Shown here in pieces: positions 21,631 through 31,100 of a stretch of DNA of 42,330 nucleotides (the stretch's first letter is position 1; each line of letters opens with the position of its first letter). The position numbers and the translations under genes were made by a program. The DNA comes from a virus. The stretch covers positions 1 to 42,330 of the IMG/VR virus record IMGVR_UViG_3300010397_000027; one strand, given 5' to 3'. The notes under the pieces are model-generated. The model worked only from the letters and a program-made list of their open reading frames with translations, ran no database searches and was not told the DNA's origin.

Positions 21631-23103
21631 ATGTACAGACTAATTAGACCAATAGATAATTCTCAAACAGAGATTGAAGTAAAAGAATTTATTACACGGG
21701 ATATTGCTCCTGAAAGTGGACTTATTGAAATTGATAGTGAAATTATTAAATATGGTAATTCGACGGCACATAAATTTATAGATTGTATAAGAGCATATTC
21801 TGGTACTTCTGCTGCTTCTCATACTAAAAATAGTGAAGTAGATGTTAAAGATATTAAAGATACTGGTTCTAATAATGTTAGTGTTAAAGTTTTTACTCTC
21901 AGTTTAGGTGAAACAGTAAATTATACCCTAGAAAATCCCACAAATCCTGGAAGAACTCAAGTTGTTAATATTAGTCATTCTGCCGATAGTCTTGGAACTT
22001 TAACTGTAAATGGTGGATTTATTGGAGTTGGAGAATCAAAAGAGTTTACTTGGGATACTGTTAGTTGGGTTGTTGAAACTGATGCAACTGGTGGAGGTGG
22101 AGTAACACAATTAACAGGCGACGTTATTGCCGGTCCTGGAAGTGGTTCTCAGGCTGCAACTGTTAGTTCTTTATTGAATGGTGAGATTACTCTTGCTAGT
22201 GGTCCAAATACTAAAATTTATGCTCAAGATCCTCAATTTGGTGGACTTACAAGTGTAACATTAGCTTCAAAAATTACTACTGGATTTTCTCCCGCTGTAA
22301 TTCTTTATCAAGATGATTTTGCTATTGATATGTATTCTGATCAAAGTGAAATAGTTTTTGATGATGTTACTAAATATATTCGTATTCTTCCTGAATTTAC
22401 TGAAGTTGCTTATTTTGATGTTTTAGGACTTAAAGTAATTAATGGCGGAACTGGAACACCTTCTATTTCTCCCTCAAGTGATCCTACAAGTGGATTATAT
22501 TTTAATGCAGCTTCAACTAATATTACATCAGCTACGCAACAAGTAGCCTCATTTGATGATGCAGCAATTGCTTTCGTAGTTGACGGTGCAAATGTTGAAG
22601 TAGATATTCTTCCGACAAAAGTTGAGTTTACAATTGGTAGTACAGTTGCCAATTTTAATCCAGCAGGATTAGCAATTATCCCTGGCTCAGCCTCTACCCC
22701 AACAATTTTCTCATTAACTGATCCTACAACTGGTATTTCTATTTCTGAATCTGATGGACCTTCGATAATTTATCAAGGTACTCAAGTAGCGGCATTCTCT
22801 TCAGTTCAAACTGATATTGCTGGTGATGCGGGCTTTAATTTTGAATTACAACTTAAATCTACTGGTGGAACTCAAGGAGCATTTCTTTTTACTCCAACAG
22901 CATCAATTCAAGCAGTTCATAGTTCTACAAGAGTTGATTTAAATTCCAATGGTACTACAGATTTACGAGTTGATAATGATTCAACTGCTGGTAATACACG
23001 CTTATTAGTTTATGATGTGGATAATGGAACACTTGAAAGAGTAAGTGTTGGTGTTGCAGACTCAGGTGGAGTTGGATTCAAAGTTTTAAGGATTCCTAAC
23101 TAA
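21631..23103 (+). CDS. beta-rich fibre or decoration protein, 490 aa
   Basis: Residues 1-75 form a module (VKEFITRDIAPESGLIEIDS then CIRAYSGTSAASHTKNSEV) that resembles residues 30-85 of the 251-aa protein at 27163. A motif typical of tail fibres follows (QLTGDVIAGPGSGSQAATV). Then come at least two repeats built around TPSISPSSDPTSGLYF and TPTIFSLTDPTTGISI. The C-terminus is RVDNDSTAGNTRLLVYDVDNG. This architecture suits a trimeric fibre or capsid-surface protein. No enzymatic motif is seen. Confidence 0.65.
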   Translation: MYRLIRPIDNSQTEIEVKEFITRDIAPESGLIEIDSEIIKYGNSTAHKFIDCIRAYSGTSAASHTKNSEVDVKDIKDTGSNNVSVKVFTLSLGETVNYTLENPTNPGRTQVVNISHSADSLGTLTVNGGFIGVGESKEFTWDTVSWVVETDATGGGGVTQLTGDVIAGPGSGSQAATVSSLLNGEITLASGPNTKIYAQDPQFGGLTSVTLASKITTGFSPAVILYQDDFAIDMYSDQSEIVFDDVTKYIRILPEFTEVAYFDVLGLKVINGGTGTPSISPSSDPTSGLYFNAASTNITSATQQVASFDDAAIAFVVDGANVEVDILPTKVEFTIGSTVANFNPAGLAIIPGSASTPTIFSLTDPTTGISISESDGPSIIYQGTQVAAFSSVQTDIAGDAGFNFELQLKSTGGTQGAFLFTPTASIQAVHSSTRVDLNSNGTTDLRVDNDSTAGNTRLLVYDVDNGTLERVSVGVADSGGVGFKVLRIPN

Positions 23104-23618
23104 TGGCATCAAATTGGCCTAATTATCCTAGTGAAACACAGAATGGTGATGAACCTACCCATTCACCAAATAAGTCTCAAAATTCATTATTAGTAGCTGA
23201 ACGTGGTTCACAAAGGACAAAGAGATTAGAGACAGATTCTCTTAATAATCTTTATGTTCGTATTGGTGGTGGAACATCTGGAATACCTGTATTTACAAGT
23301 ACAATTAATTCTTATTCAGAAACCTTAGTTGCTTTTGCTACTCCAACAACTATCTTAACTTATCTAGTACCACTTGGTCAAACTTTATATATAACTGAAG
23401 CAATAGGATGGGGAGATACTAATGGAGAATTTCTCATTAAAGTTAATGGAATTACCAAAGGTGGAGGACGAACTACTGCTGCAACTCCTAATTTTGCAGG
23501 AGACTATATCTCTGCTCCAATCATAGCAATGGCAGGAGATACTGTGACTATTGTAGCAGAACACTTTAATCCCTTGTCTAAGACTATGAAAGCTAATTTA
23601 CTTGCTGGAATAGTTTAA
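23103..23618 (+). CDS. beta-rich virion protein, 171 aa
   Basis: It starts within TAATG of the previous gene. An N-terminal linker (NKSQNSLLVAERGSQRTKRLE) is followed by a beta sandwich (GIPVFTSTINSY, LVPLGQTLYITEAIGWGDTN, then AGDTVTIVAEHF). Probably a fibre or decoration subunit, by context. Confidence 0.6.
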   Translation: MASNWPNYPSETQNGDEPTHSPNKSQNSLLVAERGSQRTKRLETDSLNNLYVRIGGGTSGIPVFTSTINSYSETLVAFATPTTILTYLVPLGQTLYITEAIGWGDTNGEFLIKVNGITKGGGRTTAATPNFAGDYISAPIIAMAGDTVTIVAEHFNPLSKTMKANLLAGIV

Positions 23619-23619
23619 C

Positions 23620-23808
23620 ATGGATATTAGATCTAGTTTAACTATAAGAAATAAACAACTAAAAGTTAGAAAACTTGAATTAGAGTTAAATATAGAACGT
23701 ATGAATTTAAGAAAAGATGAATTGGATGAAGAAAAAAGAAAAATTGATGAAAATCTTCAAGCAACAAATAAAGCAATTTTAGAATTAGATAAAGAAATAG
23801 GAAACTAA
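23620..23808 (+). CDS. coiled-coil protein, 62 aa
   Basis: The ATG at 23620 is one base after the upstream stop. The sequence is one long charged helix (RKLELELNIERMNLRKDELD, then EEKRKIDENLQATNKAI). It may trimerise fibres or bridge head parts. The next gene starts just one base after its stop. Confidence 0.6.
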   Translation: MDIRSSLTIRNKQLKVRKLELELNIERMNLRKDELDEEKRKIDENLQATNKAILELDKEIGN

Positions 23809-23809
23809 T

Positions 23810-24382
23810 ATGGCAGATTTCGATTCCCAATTACCAGTACGAGCAATAGCAACTCAATTTACTACAGAGGTTGCCGATTCAGCAGGAACTACAATTAATC
23901 CATCTCGTGAAGATGGTAATTTAGCTACAATTGCTGGTGACACCACAAGTATTGATAGCAAACTTAATACTCTTGGTCAGAAACCATCAGCAACATCAGT
24001 TCCAGTTGTTATTGCAAATGATCAATCTTCGATTCCATTTACAATTGATGAAGGTAATACAGATGAGGTTAGTTATGATACTCAAGCTGCGTTAGCAACA
24101 TCTGCATCAGATACTCATTCTTTTACTCCTGCAGCCGACCTTCGAGTTAAAAAAGTTCAAGCCTCGGCATCTGGTCAAATGAAAGTTGAGGTTAAATGGG
24201 GAACGACTGGTGGTGAAATAACTAAGCATATTAGTTTTACATCCAAAGGCAATTTAGATTTTCAAGTTGAATGGCCCGATGGAATCTTTTTAACGTCTGC
24301 TGATACTATTCAAGTTATTAGAACGAATACAGATAACCAAACAATGGATGTTTACTCAAGTATTGTTTATCAACTTGACTAA
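23810..24382 (+). CDS. virion protein with ASVPVVIA-type motif, 190 aa
   Basis: The N-terminal part (DSQLPVRA, TTINPSRED, and SATSVPVVIANDQSSIPF) is a motif widespread in phage virion proteins. A beta domain follows (MKVEVKWGTTGGEITK). It is placed in a row of similar beta proteins, so a head fibre or decoration role is likely. Confidence 0.65.
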   Translation: MADFDSQLPVRAIATQFTTEVADSAGTTINPSREDGNLATIAGDTTSIDSKLNTLGQKPSATSVPVVIANDQSSIPFTIDEGNTDEVSYDTQAALATSASDTHSFTPAADLRVKKVQASASGQMKVEVKWGTTGGEITKHISFTSKGNLDFQVEWPDGIFLTSADTIQVIRTNTDNQTMDVYSSIVYQLD

Positions 24383-24396
24383 AAGGAATTAGGCCA

Positions 24397-24975
24397 ATGG
24401 CCGATTTATCATTTACTCAAAGTGCTGATCCGGTAAGTATCTTTAATGATTCAACTGGAAACCAATTAGCTATAGAAGCACTAGGAAATCTTGCAGCACA
24501 AGATGTTTCTCGATTATTTACTATAAATAATAAAACATACACCAATGCTTTTGAAATTAATGCGGCAACTGGTGGTGCAGATAATACTCAAATACTAATA
24601 AGAAATCCGAATGGAAGCGGAAAGATTTTATATTTTTTCATGCTTTCAGTTGGAGTTGAAATAAATAACGTATTTGTTACGTATAAAGTGTTTGCGAATC
24701 CAACTATTACTACCAATGGAACAGCACAAACTCCTGTATCACTAAACTTAGGTGGAGGAGCTGGAGCAGCCGTAGCTCTTGTCAACACGCTTCCAACAGT
24801 TTCTGCGTCTGGAACACCTTTAATCTTCAAATTAATGAGTCAAAATGGAGATCAAGTAGAATTGACGAGTGATGGCATACTTGCAGTTAATCCAAATAAC
24901 TCTTTATTGATATCAGCAAATCCGCAATCTAATAATCGTGTATCAGCTTATACGTTACACTGGGCTGAAATTTAA
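24397..24975 (+). CDS. beta-rich virion protein, paralogue A
   Basis: The 192-aa protein has a short N-terminal segment with DPVSIFNDSTGNQLAIE. Its last 130 residues (ILIRNPNGSGKILYFFM ... YKVFANPTITTNG ... SNNRVSAYTLHWAEI) clearly match the 162-aa protein at 25355. It is a likely tandem paralogue, built on a jelly-roll-like beta fold. SD AAAAGGAAT. Confidence 0.65.
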   Translation: MADLSFTQSADPVSIFNDSTGNQLAIEALGNLAAQDVSRLFTINNKTYTNAFEINAATGGADNTQILIRNPNGSGKILYFFMLSVGVEINNVFVTYKVFANPTITTNGTAQTPVSLNLGGGAGAAVALVNTLPTVSASGTPLIFKLMSQNGDQVELTSDGILAVNPNNSLLISANPQSNNRVSAYTLHWAEI

Positions 24976-25355
24976 TGCCTAATTTTTTAGTTTTTTCAAA
25001 TACCGAAACTGTTCAAGTTGTACCAGTGCAGCATTTTTTTATTTCTCAGTCAGTTACTTTTACTGGAACATCTACAGGTACAGTTATAGACTTATCTACT
25101 AATCCATTATCAAGATTTTCTATCCAAGTTACAGGAACAGGAGCTTTACCCACACTATGGACAGTCTTAGTAGAAGGAAGTTTGGATAATTCTAGTTGGA
25201 CAACAATTTTAACTCATACTAATGTAACTGGTAATGGTCTTTCCTTATCGATGGGTGCAAGTAATTTTCCGGTGTTATATGTAAGATTGCGGTGTACGGG
25301 TTTAACTTTAGGACTAGCTTCAAATATAGTTGTTAAATTAGTTGGAGTTAATTAG
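24975..25355 (+). CDS. beta-rich virion protein, 126 aa
   Basis: It shares the TAATG junction with the previous gene. A short lead is followed by SVTFTGTSTGTVIDLSTNP and WTVLVEGSLDNSSWTTIL, a discoidin-like or fibre-knob type beta sandwich. No specific family; position suggests a virion component. Confidence 0.6.
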   Translation: MPNFLVFSNTETVQVVPVQHFFISQSVTFTGTSTGTVIDLSTNPLSRFSIQVTGTGALPTLWTVLVEGSLDNSSWTTILTHTNVTGNGLSLSMGASNFPVLYVRLRCTGLTLGLASNIVVKLVGVN

Positions 25356-25843
25356 TGCCAATAGATCAATCTAATCAATTTGACTTATACTCTACAGTTA
25401 ATACTTATAGCATTGCCGTAAGTGCTAATATGGTCTCGGCTGGAACTGATAATCCCCTTATTTTATTTAGAAATCCAGCTAACTCTGGAAAAACAATTAT
25501 AATTACGGATATATATGCTGGAACTCAAGTTTCAAACGTATCAGCAACATTTAAAGTATTTAGTACGCCAACTATAACAAGTAATGGAGCTAGTCAGACT
25601 CCAATTGTGAGAAATATAGGAAGCACCTGTCCTCCTTCAGTTTCTCTTGTAACATCATTACCAACTATTAGTTCAAATGGTTCAGCGGCTTGTAGTCGGG
25701 TTCAAGGACAAAACAGTAACTCGGCACACTTTAAAAATGAATATAATTTTATTTTAATGCCGAATACGGCACTTTTAATAACAGGCGATCCTCTTTCTAA
25801 TAATAGATTATCGCAAATAACTATCGTATGGGCAGAAATCTAG
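25355..25843 (+). CDS. beta-rich virion protein, paralogue B
   Basis: It starts with GTG in TAGTG. The 162-aa sequence matches the C-terminal domain of the protein at 24397: LILFRNPANSGKTIIITD, TFKVFSTPTITSNG, SNNRLSQITIVWAEI. It lacks the N-terminal segment of that paralogue. Two copies in tandem, separated by one gene, suggest duplication and divergence. Confidence 0.65.
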   Translation: MPIDQSNQFDLYSTVNTYSIAVSANMVSAGTDNPLILFRNPANSGKTIIITDIYAGTQVSNVSATFKVFSTPTITSNGASQTPIVRNIGSTCPPSVSLVTSLPTISSNGSAACSRVQGQNSNSAHFKNEYNFILMPNTALLITGDPLSNNRLSQITIVWAEI

Positions 25844-25844
25844 T

Positions 25845-25979
25845 ATGAATTTAAATATTATTGAAGTGACAGACCTAAAGAATCCGGTTGAATTACATAC
25901 TTGGTTAGAGAGTCACCCTTTAATAACTATTCACAGTATTGCACTTCAAGGGTACATTTTTTATATTTTTTACATCTAA
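25845..25979 (+). CDS. small protein, 44 aa
   Basis: A short frame fills the gap before the adaptor gene. The product (MNLNIIEVTDLKNPVELHTW...) ends in a hydrophobic run (GYIFYIFYI). No clear SD, but it begins 1 base after the upstream stop. Function unknown. Confidence 0.5.
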   Translation: MNLNIIEVTDLKNPVELHTWLESHPLITIHSIALQGYIFYIFYI

Positions 25980-25988
25980 GGATAAACT

Positions 25989-26690
25989 ATGCAAGCGAGT
26001 CAAATTTTAACTGATGTTCGTAGAGAGTTACTAGAAACATCGCCAATATTTTGGTCAGACGCAGAATTACTTCGCCATCTTAATCGTGGCGAATTAGATT
26101 TTGTTAATAAAACACGTATTTTAGAAGATACAGCTCAACTTTCTTTAGTTGAAGGCCGTTTAGACTATCCTCTCCCTCAAAACTGGTTATCTGCAAGAGC
26201 TGTTTTTCATAAGATTTTAAATGCAGATAATACATTCTCATGGAAACGAATCTATCCATCTAATCTAGAAAAGATGGCACAACAAAGACCTAATTTCTTA
26301 AATGTGGAAGGACCAAATAAAGGTAGACCAGTTAGATATTGGATTTGGGGAAAAGAACTTTGGTTAGATCGTGCTCCTGATACTACTTATGCAACAACTC
26401 TTTATCTTTTCTATAAATCTACTCCTATTCCAATTGTAAATACCAATCAATCTATCAGTATACATGATTCACTTAGTGAAGCTCTTAATGCTTATATCCT
26501 TTGGAAAGCATGGAAGAAAGAAAAAGAAACTGATTTAGCTGAAGAGCAAAGACAAATTTATACTCAATACGTTTCAGAAGGACGTAAGTGGGTTAAGAAG
26601 CAAAGTGGGGATCAACGTAATAGAATTGATATTGATTCACCAATAGCGATGGAATCAGCACCAAGTATGTTTGATCCATTAGCAGGCTAG
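25989..26690 (+). CDS. head-tail adaptor protein
   Basis: The 233-aa protein begins MQASQILTDVRRELLETSP, then WSDAELLRHLNRGELDFVN and LDYPLPQNWLSARAVFHK. This is the pattern of the phage adaptor family that closes the portal and joins the tail nozzle. It has a C-terminal helical extension with KAWKKEKETDLAEEQRQIY. SD TAAGGAT. Confidence 0.75.
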   Translation: MQASQILTDVRRELLETSPIFWSDAELLRHLNRGELDFVNKTRILEDTAQLSLVEGRLDYPLPQNWLSARAVFHKILNADNTFSWKRIYPSNLEKMAQQRPNFLNVEGPNKGRPVRYWIWGKELWLDRAPDTTYATTLYLFYKSTPIPIVNTNQSISIHDSLSEALNAYILWKAWKKEKETDLAEEQRQIYTQYVSEGRKWVKKQSGDQRNRIDIDSPIAMESAPSMFDPLAG

Positions 26691-26704
26691 TAAAGGAGAT
26701 TATA

Positions 26705-27148
26705 ATGAAAGAACAAGTAAAACTAACTGGTCATATCAATTTTAAATTATTTGATGAGACTGGAAAACTTAAGACTGAAAGAGATATTAAAAATGTGGTT
26801 GTAACTGTTGGTAAAGAATTTCTTGCCAGTTGGCTTACAGTTGCAACTCAAACTGATCCATTTATGTCATTTATTGGATTGGGAACTGGATCAACTGCTG
26901 CAACATCTAGTGATACAGATCTTGAAACTCCCCTTCCAACGAGAGTTCAAGGTACACTTACAAGTATTGGAGTTGTTTGGCAAAATCAAGTTACTTTTGG
27001 TCCCGGTGTAAATACGGGTACTGTGACTGAATCAGGAATTTTTTCAGACTCAAGTCTTGGAACAATGCTCGCTCGTCAAACTTTTACAGGAATCCCCAAG
27101 AACTCTTTAGATAGTCTTGAAGTTACTTGGCAAATTACATTCGCATAA
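26705..27148 (+). CDS. conserved virion protein, tail fibre-associated, 147 aa
   Basis: It has VVVTVGKEFLASWL and MSFIGLGTGSTAATSSDTDLETPL, a signature I associate with phage tail-fibre or baseplate-type proteins, then VTESGIFSDSSLGTMLARQTF. SD AAAGGAGATTATA is strong. Role in attachment is inferred. Confidence 0.6.
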   Translation: MKEQVKLTGHINFKLFDETGKLKTERDIKNVVVTVGKEFLASWLTVATQTDPFMSFIGLGTGSTAATSSDTDLETPLPTRVQGTLTSIGVVWQNQVTFGPGVNTGTVTESGIFSDSSLGTMLARQTFTGIPKNSLDSLEVTWQITFA

Positions 27149-27162
27149 ACTAGAGGTTAATT

Positions 27163-27918
27163 ATGGCTAACTTTCCTATATCAGTTTCAACAACTGATCA
27201 ACTACATACAGGGGTTAATAATTTAGCAACCTCTTTAAGTTCTGCAATTAATAGTGTTGTTACGACAATTCCTGTAGCTTCAACTACTGGGTTTCCTTCA
27301 GTTGGAGCTATAACTATTGATTCTGAACGAATAAGTTATACATCTATTAATCCAACTCAATTCCTTGGTTGTACAAGAGGATTTGGTGGTACTATAGCTG
27401 TGTCTCATTTAAATGCTAAACCTGTTGAATTTACTTATGGTGCTGAATTTCATAATGATCTTAGAGATGAAATTATAGCTATTGAACAAGATTTATCAGA
27501 CCGTTTAGGATTAAATACTGGATCAGATGAAGTTAATTTATCAGGACCATTGTATACAAATGGTCAAACAATGGCTGATAGTATTACACAAAGTACAGAT
27601 TTACGACTAACTTCATTTGGAGCTTTTTTGGAGTCTGATGCTGGTTTTATATCTGTAAATACTTTATCTAATGGAAAAAATATACACTTAGGAACAACTG
27701 GTTCAGGTGCAAGCGCAGGTAATATTTATTTACAGGATAGAAGTCATTTAACTACTGATACAGGAGGTTTTGTTTTAATGCCTGTAATTAATGGTACACC
27801 AACAGGTACTCCAACTTTTCCTAGTCAAGATTGGCCTTTTGTTTTTGATAAATCAGCAAATAAACTTTGGGTTTATAATGATGATACTAATACATGGGTT
27901 GGTGTGGTTTTAGCTTAA
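27163..27918 (+). CDS. tail fibre-like protein, 251 aa
   Basis: Residues about 30-85 (INSVVTTIPVASTTGFPSVG, DSERISY, GCTRGFGGTIAVSH) share a module with the start of the 490-aa protein at 21631. A long beta part follows, and the C-terminus ends DKSANKLWVYNDDTNTW. The layout fits a fibre with an N-terminal attachment module and a distal domain. Confidence 0.65.
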   Translation: MANFPISVSTTDQLHTGVNNLATSLSSAINSVVTTIPVASTTGFPSVGAITIDSERISYTSINPTQFLGCTRGFGGTIAVSHLNAKPVEFTYGAEFHNDLRDEIIAIEQDLSDRLGLNTGSDEVNLSGPLYTNGQTMADSITQSTDLRLTSFGAFLESDAGFISVNTLSNGKNIHLGTTGSGASAGNIYLQDRSHLTTDTGGFVLMPVINGTPTGTPTFPSQDWPFVFDKSANKLWVYNDDTNTWVGVVLA

Positions 27919-28181
27919 TGCAATTTAATACTCAACAATTTAATACGTCTCTTTTTAATGATGAAGAGTCTATTGGAAGTCTCTTAGTTTTACTACTAAC
28001 TGAATCTATTTCTTCTAGTGATGATGAAATTAATATTCCCAATAAAATTCTTCATGAAACTATATTACTTCTAGATGATTTAAGAGGGCGTCTTTCTTCT
28101 AAAGGCTGTCAAGATACACTTAGATTAGCTGATTGGCTTACGATTAAACGCAGTACAAATCAAAGTAGGTGGTTTGACTAA
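27918..28181 (+). CDS. hypothetical protein, 87 aa
   Basis: I start at the ATG at 27918 (MQFNTQQFNTSLFNDEE), which forms TAATG with the upstream stop. An FNT repeat is at the start and a helix (ILHETILLLDDLRGRLSSKG) in the middle. It ends at the ATG of the nozzle gene. Function unknown. Confidence 0.65.
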   Translation: MQFNTQQFNTSLFNDEESIGSLLVLLLTESISSSDDEINIPNKILHETILLLDDLRGRLSSKGCQDTLRLADWLTIKRSTNQSRWFD

Positions 28182-31100
28182 TGGACTCAGTTAAAATTAC
28201 AATAGCTCCTGAAGATTGGGGAAATTTAGTTACCAAGTATCCAGCTTACGCAAAACGTCTTAAAATTGGAGATTTTACAGCAGGAACTAAAAATATTGAT
28301 ACAGATGTTAAAGGTATTATTACTAAACGTAAAGGTTCAGTTCTTTATAATACAACTCCTTTATCTAATCCTATCCGCGATCAATATGAAGCTATCTTTA
28401 CTGATGGTGCAAGACATCTTTTAGTTGTTGAAGGTGGAAATCTTCACTATTCAACTGGTGATAATATATTTACTTTAGTAACTGCTGGATATTCACCATT
28501 TGGATATTTTGAATTTGCAACTACACAAAACCGGATATATTTTGGTAATGGTATTGATTCTCCACAGGTTTATGATCGTACTACAACTTATGGCGGAGTT
28601 TCTTATACAGCCCCACAAACTAAAGTTATGGGAGCACAAGCTCCATCATCTGCTCCAACAGCCGTAGTAGTTGCAGGTGGAAGTGTACCAGTTGGTTCTC
28701 ATACGTATAAAATTACTTTCATTTATTATGATGCTGAACAATCAAATGGTGGACCTGCTACAGGAGTTGTAACAACTACTTTAGGCAATCAGACTGTTAA
28801 TTTAAGTTCAATTCCTATTGGTGGATATGGAGTCGTTGGCCGGAATATTTATCGTGATGATAATGATGGTAATTACGTCCAGGTTGGAACACTGTTAAAT
28901 AATACAGCAACTACGTTTTCTGATACAGTAGCGGCAGGAACGTTTCCAATTCCAATAGATCATTTCACTCCTCCTAATTTCTCTATGATTACTCTTTGGT
29001 TAGACCGTCTTTGGGTTTCTAGAGTTTCAGGAGATCCTTATACTCTCTTTTTCTCTGACCCTGGTTTTCCTGATATCTATCCAGATACCAATTTTATTAT
29101 CTGCAATCAACAAGATCCAATTGAAGCAACTATTGTCTATTTTGATAGACTTATTGTTTTCAATAAGAAGAGTATGGGTCAAATTCTTGGTACTACAAAA
29201 GATACCTTTAGATATGCTGATATCCAAGGATCAGTTGGATGTGTAGATAATCGTTCTATTCAAATTCGTGTTGTTAATGGTGTTCCTATTATTGTTTGGT
29301 TAAGTGATCGCGGGTTTTATTCCTATGATGGAAATAGTGTAAATTATTTAAGTGACCCAATTGAAGATCAAGTAAATTTTAATATCCAGCAATCTAGTCA
29401 AAAACAAAATAAGAATACACAATCAACTCAAGCAGATTTTCAAGGAGGCACAGCCTCAACTGGAATTGATTTAGACTCAATCCCTGGATCAATTACTACT
29501 ATTAATCCAACTAAGACTTGGGATGATGAGGGAGATTGGGAAGGTGGAAGTTCACTAACTAATATCTCTACAAATGATGGAACTAATACCATTAAAGTTC
29601 CTACTCGATTTACTATTCCTTATTATCTTCAAGCAGCTCCATCAGGAACTACTAGTTACGGAACTTTTACTAATTTAACATTTGGTGATGATATAGAAAT
29701 TATTCCTCCAAGTACGATAAATTTTTTAGAAATTGGATTAAGTTCACATTCAACATCTACAGGTGCAAATAGTTTTTCGGCAACAAATGATAGTTCTTCT
29801 CCTCCTGTTCTTGGCTCACATTGGGTATCTAGATTTATAGTACCAGATAGAGCTGGAAATTTAACTAATATTAGGATTCGTATTAGAGATGTTGTTAATG
29901 ACGCTAATCCTTTTAACATGGGAACATTTATTGTCTATACTGATTTATTTGGCACTCCAAATGTTTCAATATTTGATGGTGGATCTTGGACAATGCCGAA
30001 TTTATCTTCGGGAACAACTATAGATAGTGGTGTAATTAGTGTGCCATTAGCAGCAAATACAACTTACTGGATTGGATTTAAAAATACTCTTTCTACAGCT
30101 CAACCATTATATAATGGATCAGGAAATCCAGTTGCACCAAATGGAATAAAGCGTAAGTCAGGGGCTAGTTGGATAAATGAGGCACCTGGTAACTATATGA
30201 ATATGTCATTTAGTTATTGTGCGAATCCGGTTTCTAAAACAGGACAATGGACAGGACCAGTTCATGACTCTTTTTCAGACTCAGTTTCTACAACATTAAA
30301 TATTGCACATACTGGATCATATCCAACAACTTCAACTTGTAGTGGTTCTACAATTACAGGAGCCTCAACTACTGTTGAAGGAAGTAATAGTCCTACATTT
30401 AATATTACTGAAGATGGATCACCAGTCTCAGAGTCAGTGGCTAATTTAAATGGAAATCAAAATTTAAGTATTTCAGGAAAACGTTATTGGCGAGTTAAAA
30501 TTGTTTTAACTACTAATGATGACCGAATTGTTCCACAAGCAGGTGTTCCAACTCTCACATTTTCAGTTACAGGTATTTGGATCAGTGAAACAATTGATGC
30601 TAGTGATGATGTAACTGATTTTACTGCATTAGATTCTATAACTTCAGTTCCTTCTGGAACTTCTATTATTTTTGAGGTTGCTACCTCAGCTAATGATATT
30701 ACTTATCCTGATGGTTTTGTGGCTTTTGGAACTGAAGTAGTTAGACGCTATATAAAAGTTCGAGTTACTTTAACTACAAATGGGATAAATTCTGTGACTC
30801 CTTCAGTAAGTTCTTTAACTTTAAAATGGACTATTACTTCAACTTTAACATCATCTATTATTGATACAGGTGTTGCACCTCCTGCAGGATGGGATATTTT
30901 TCAGTCTACTTTTCTTTTAAATGGGGGGTCAGTAACATTTGAAATGCGGTCTGCTTCTAGTGCATTAGGTATTCCAGCGGCTACTTTTTATCCCGTAACC
31001 CCTGGTACATTTCCAACTCTGGTACCAGTATTTCAATTTACTCAATGGCGTGTAACTCTTATTTCTACTGCTAATCAACTACCTAAAATTGATGACGTAA

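Noticed and set aside
29027-29919. Minus-strand frames inside the nozzle gene
   Set aside because: Both are antisense to a continuous 1182-residue frame and lack ribosome sites.
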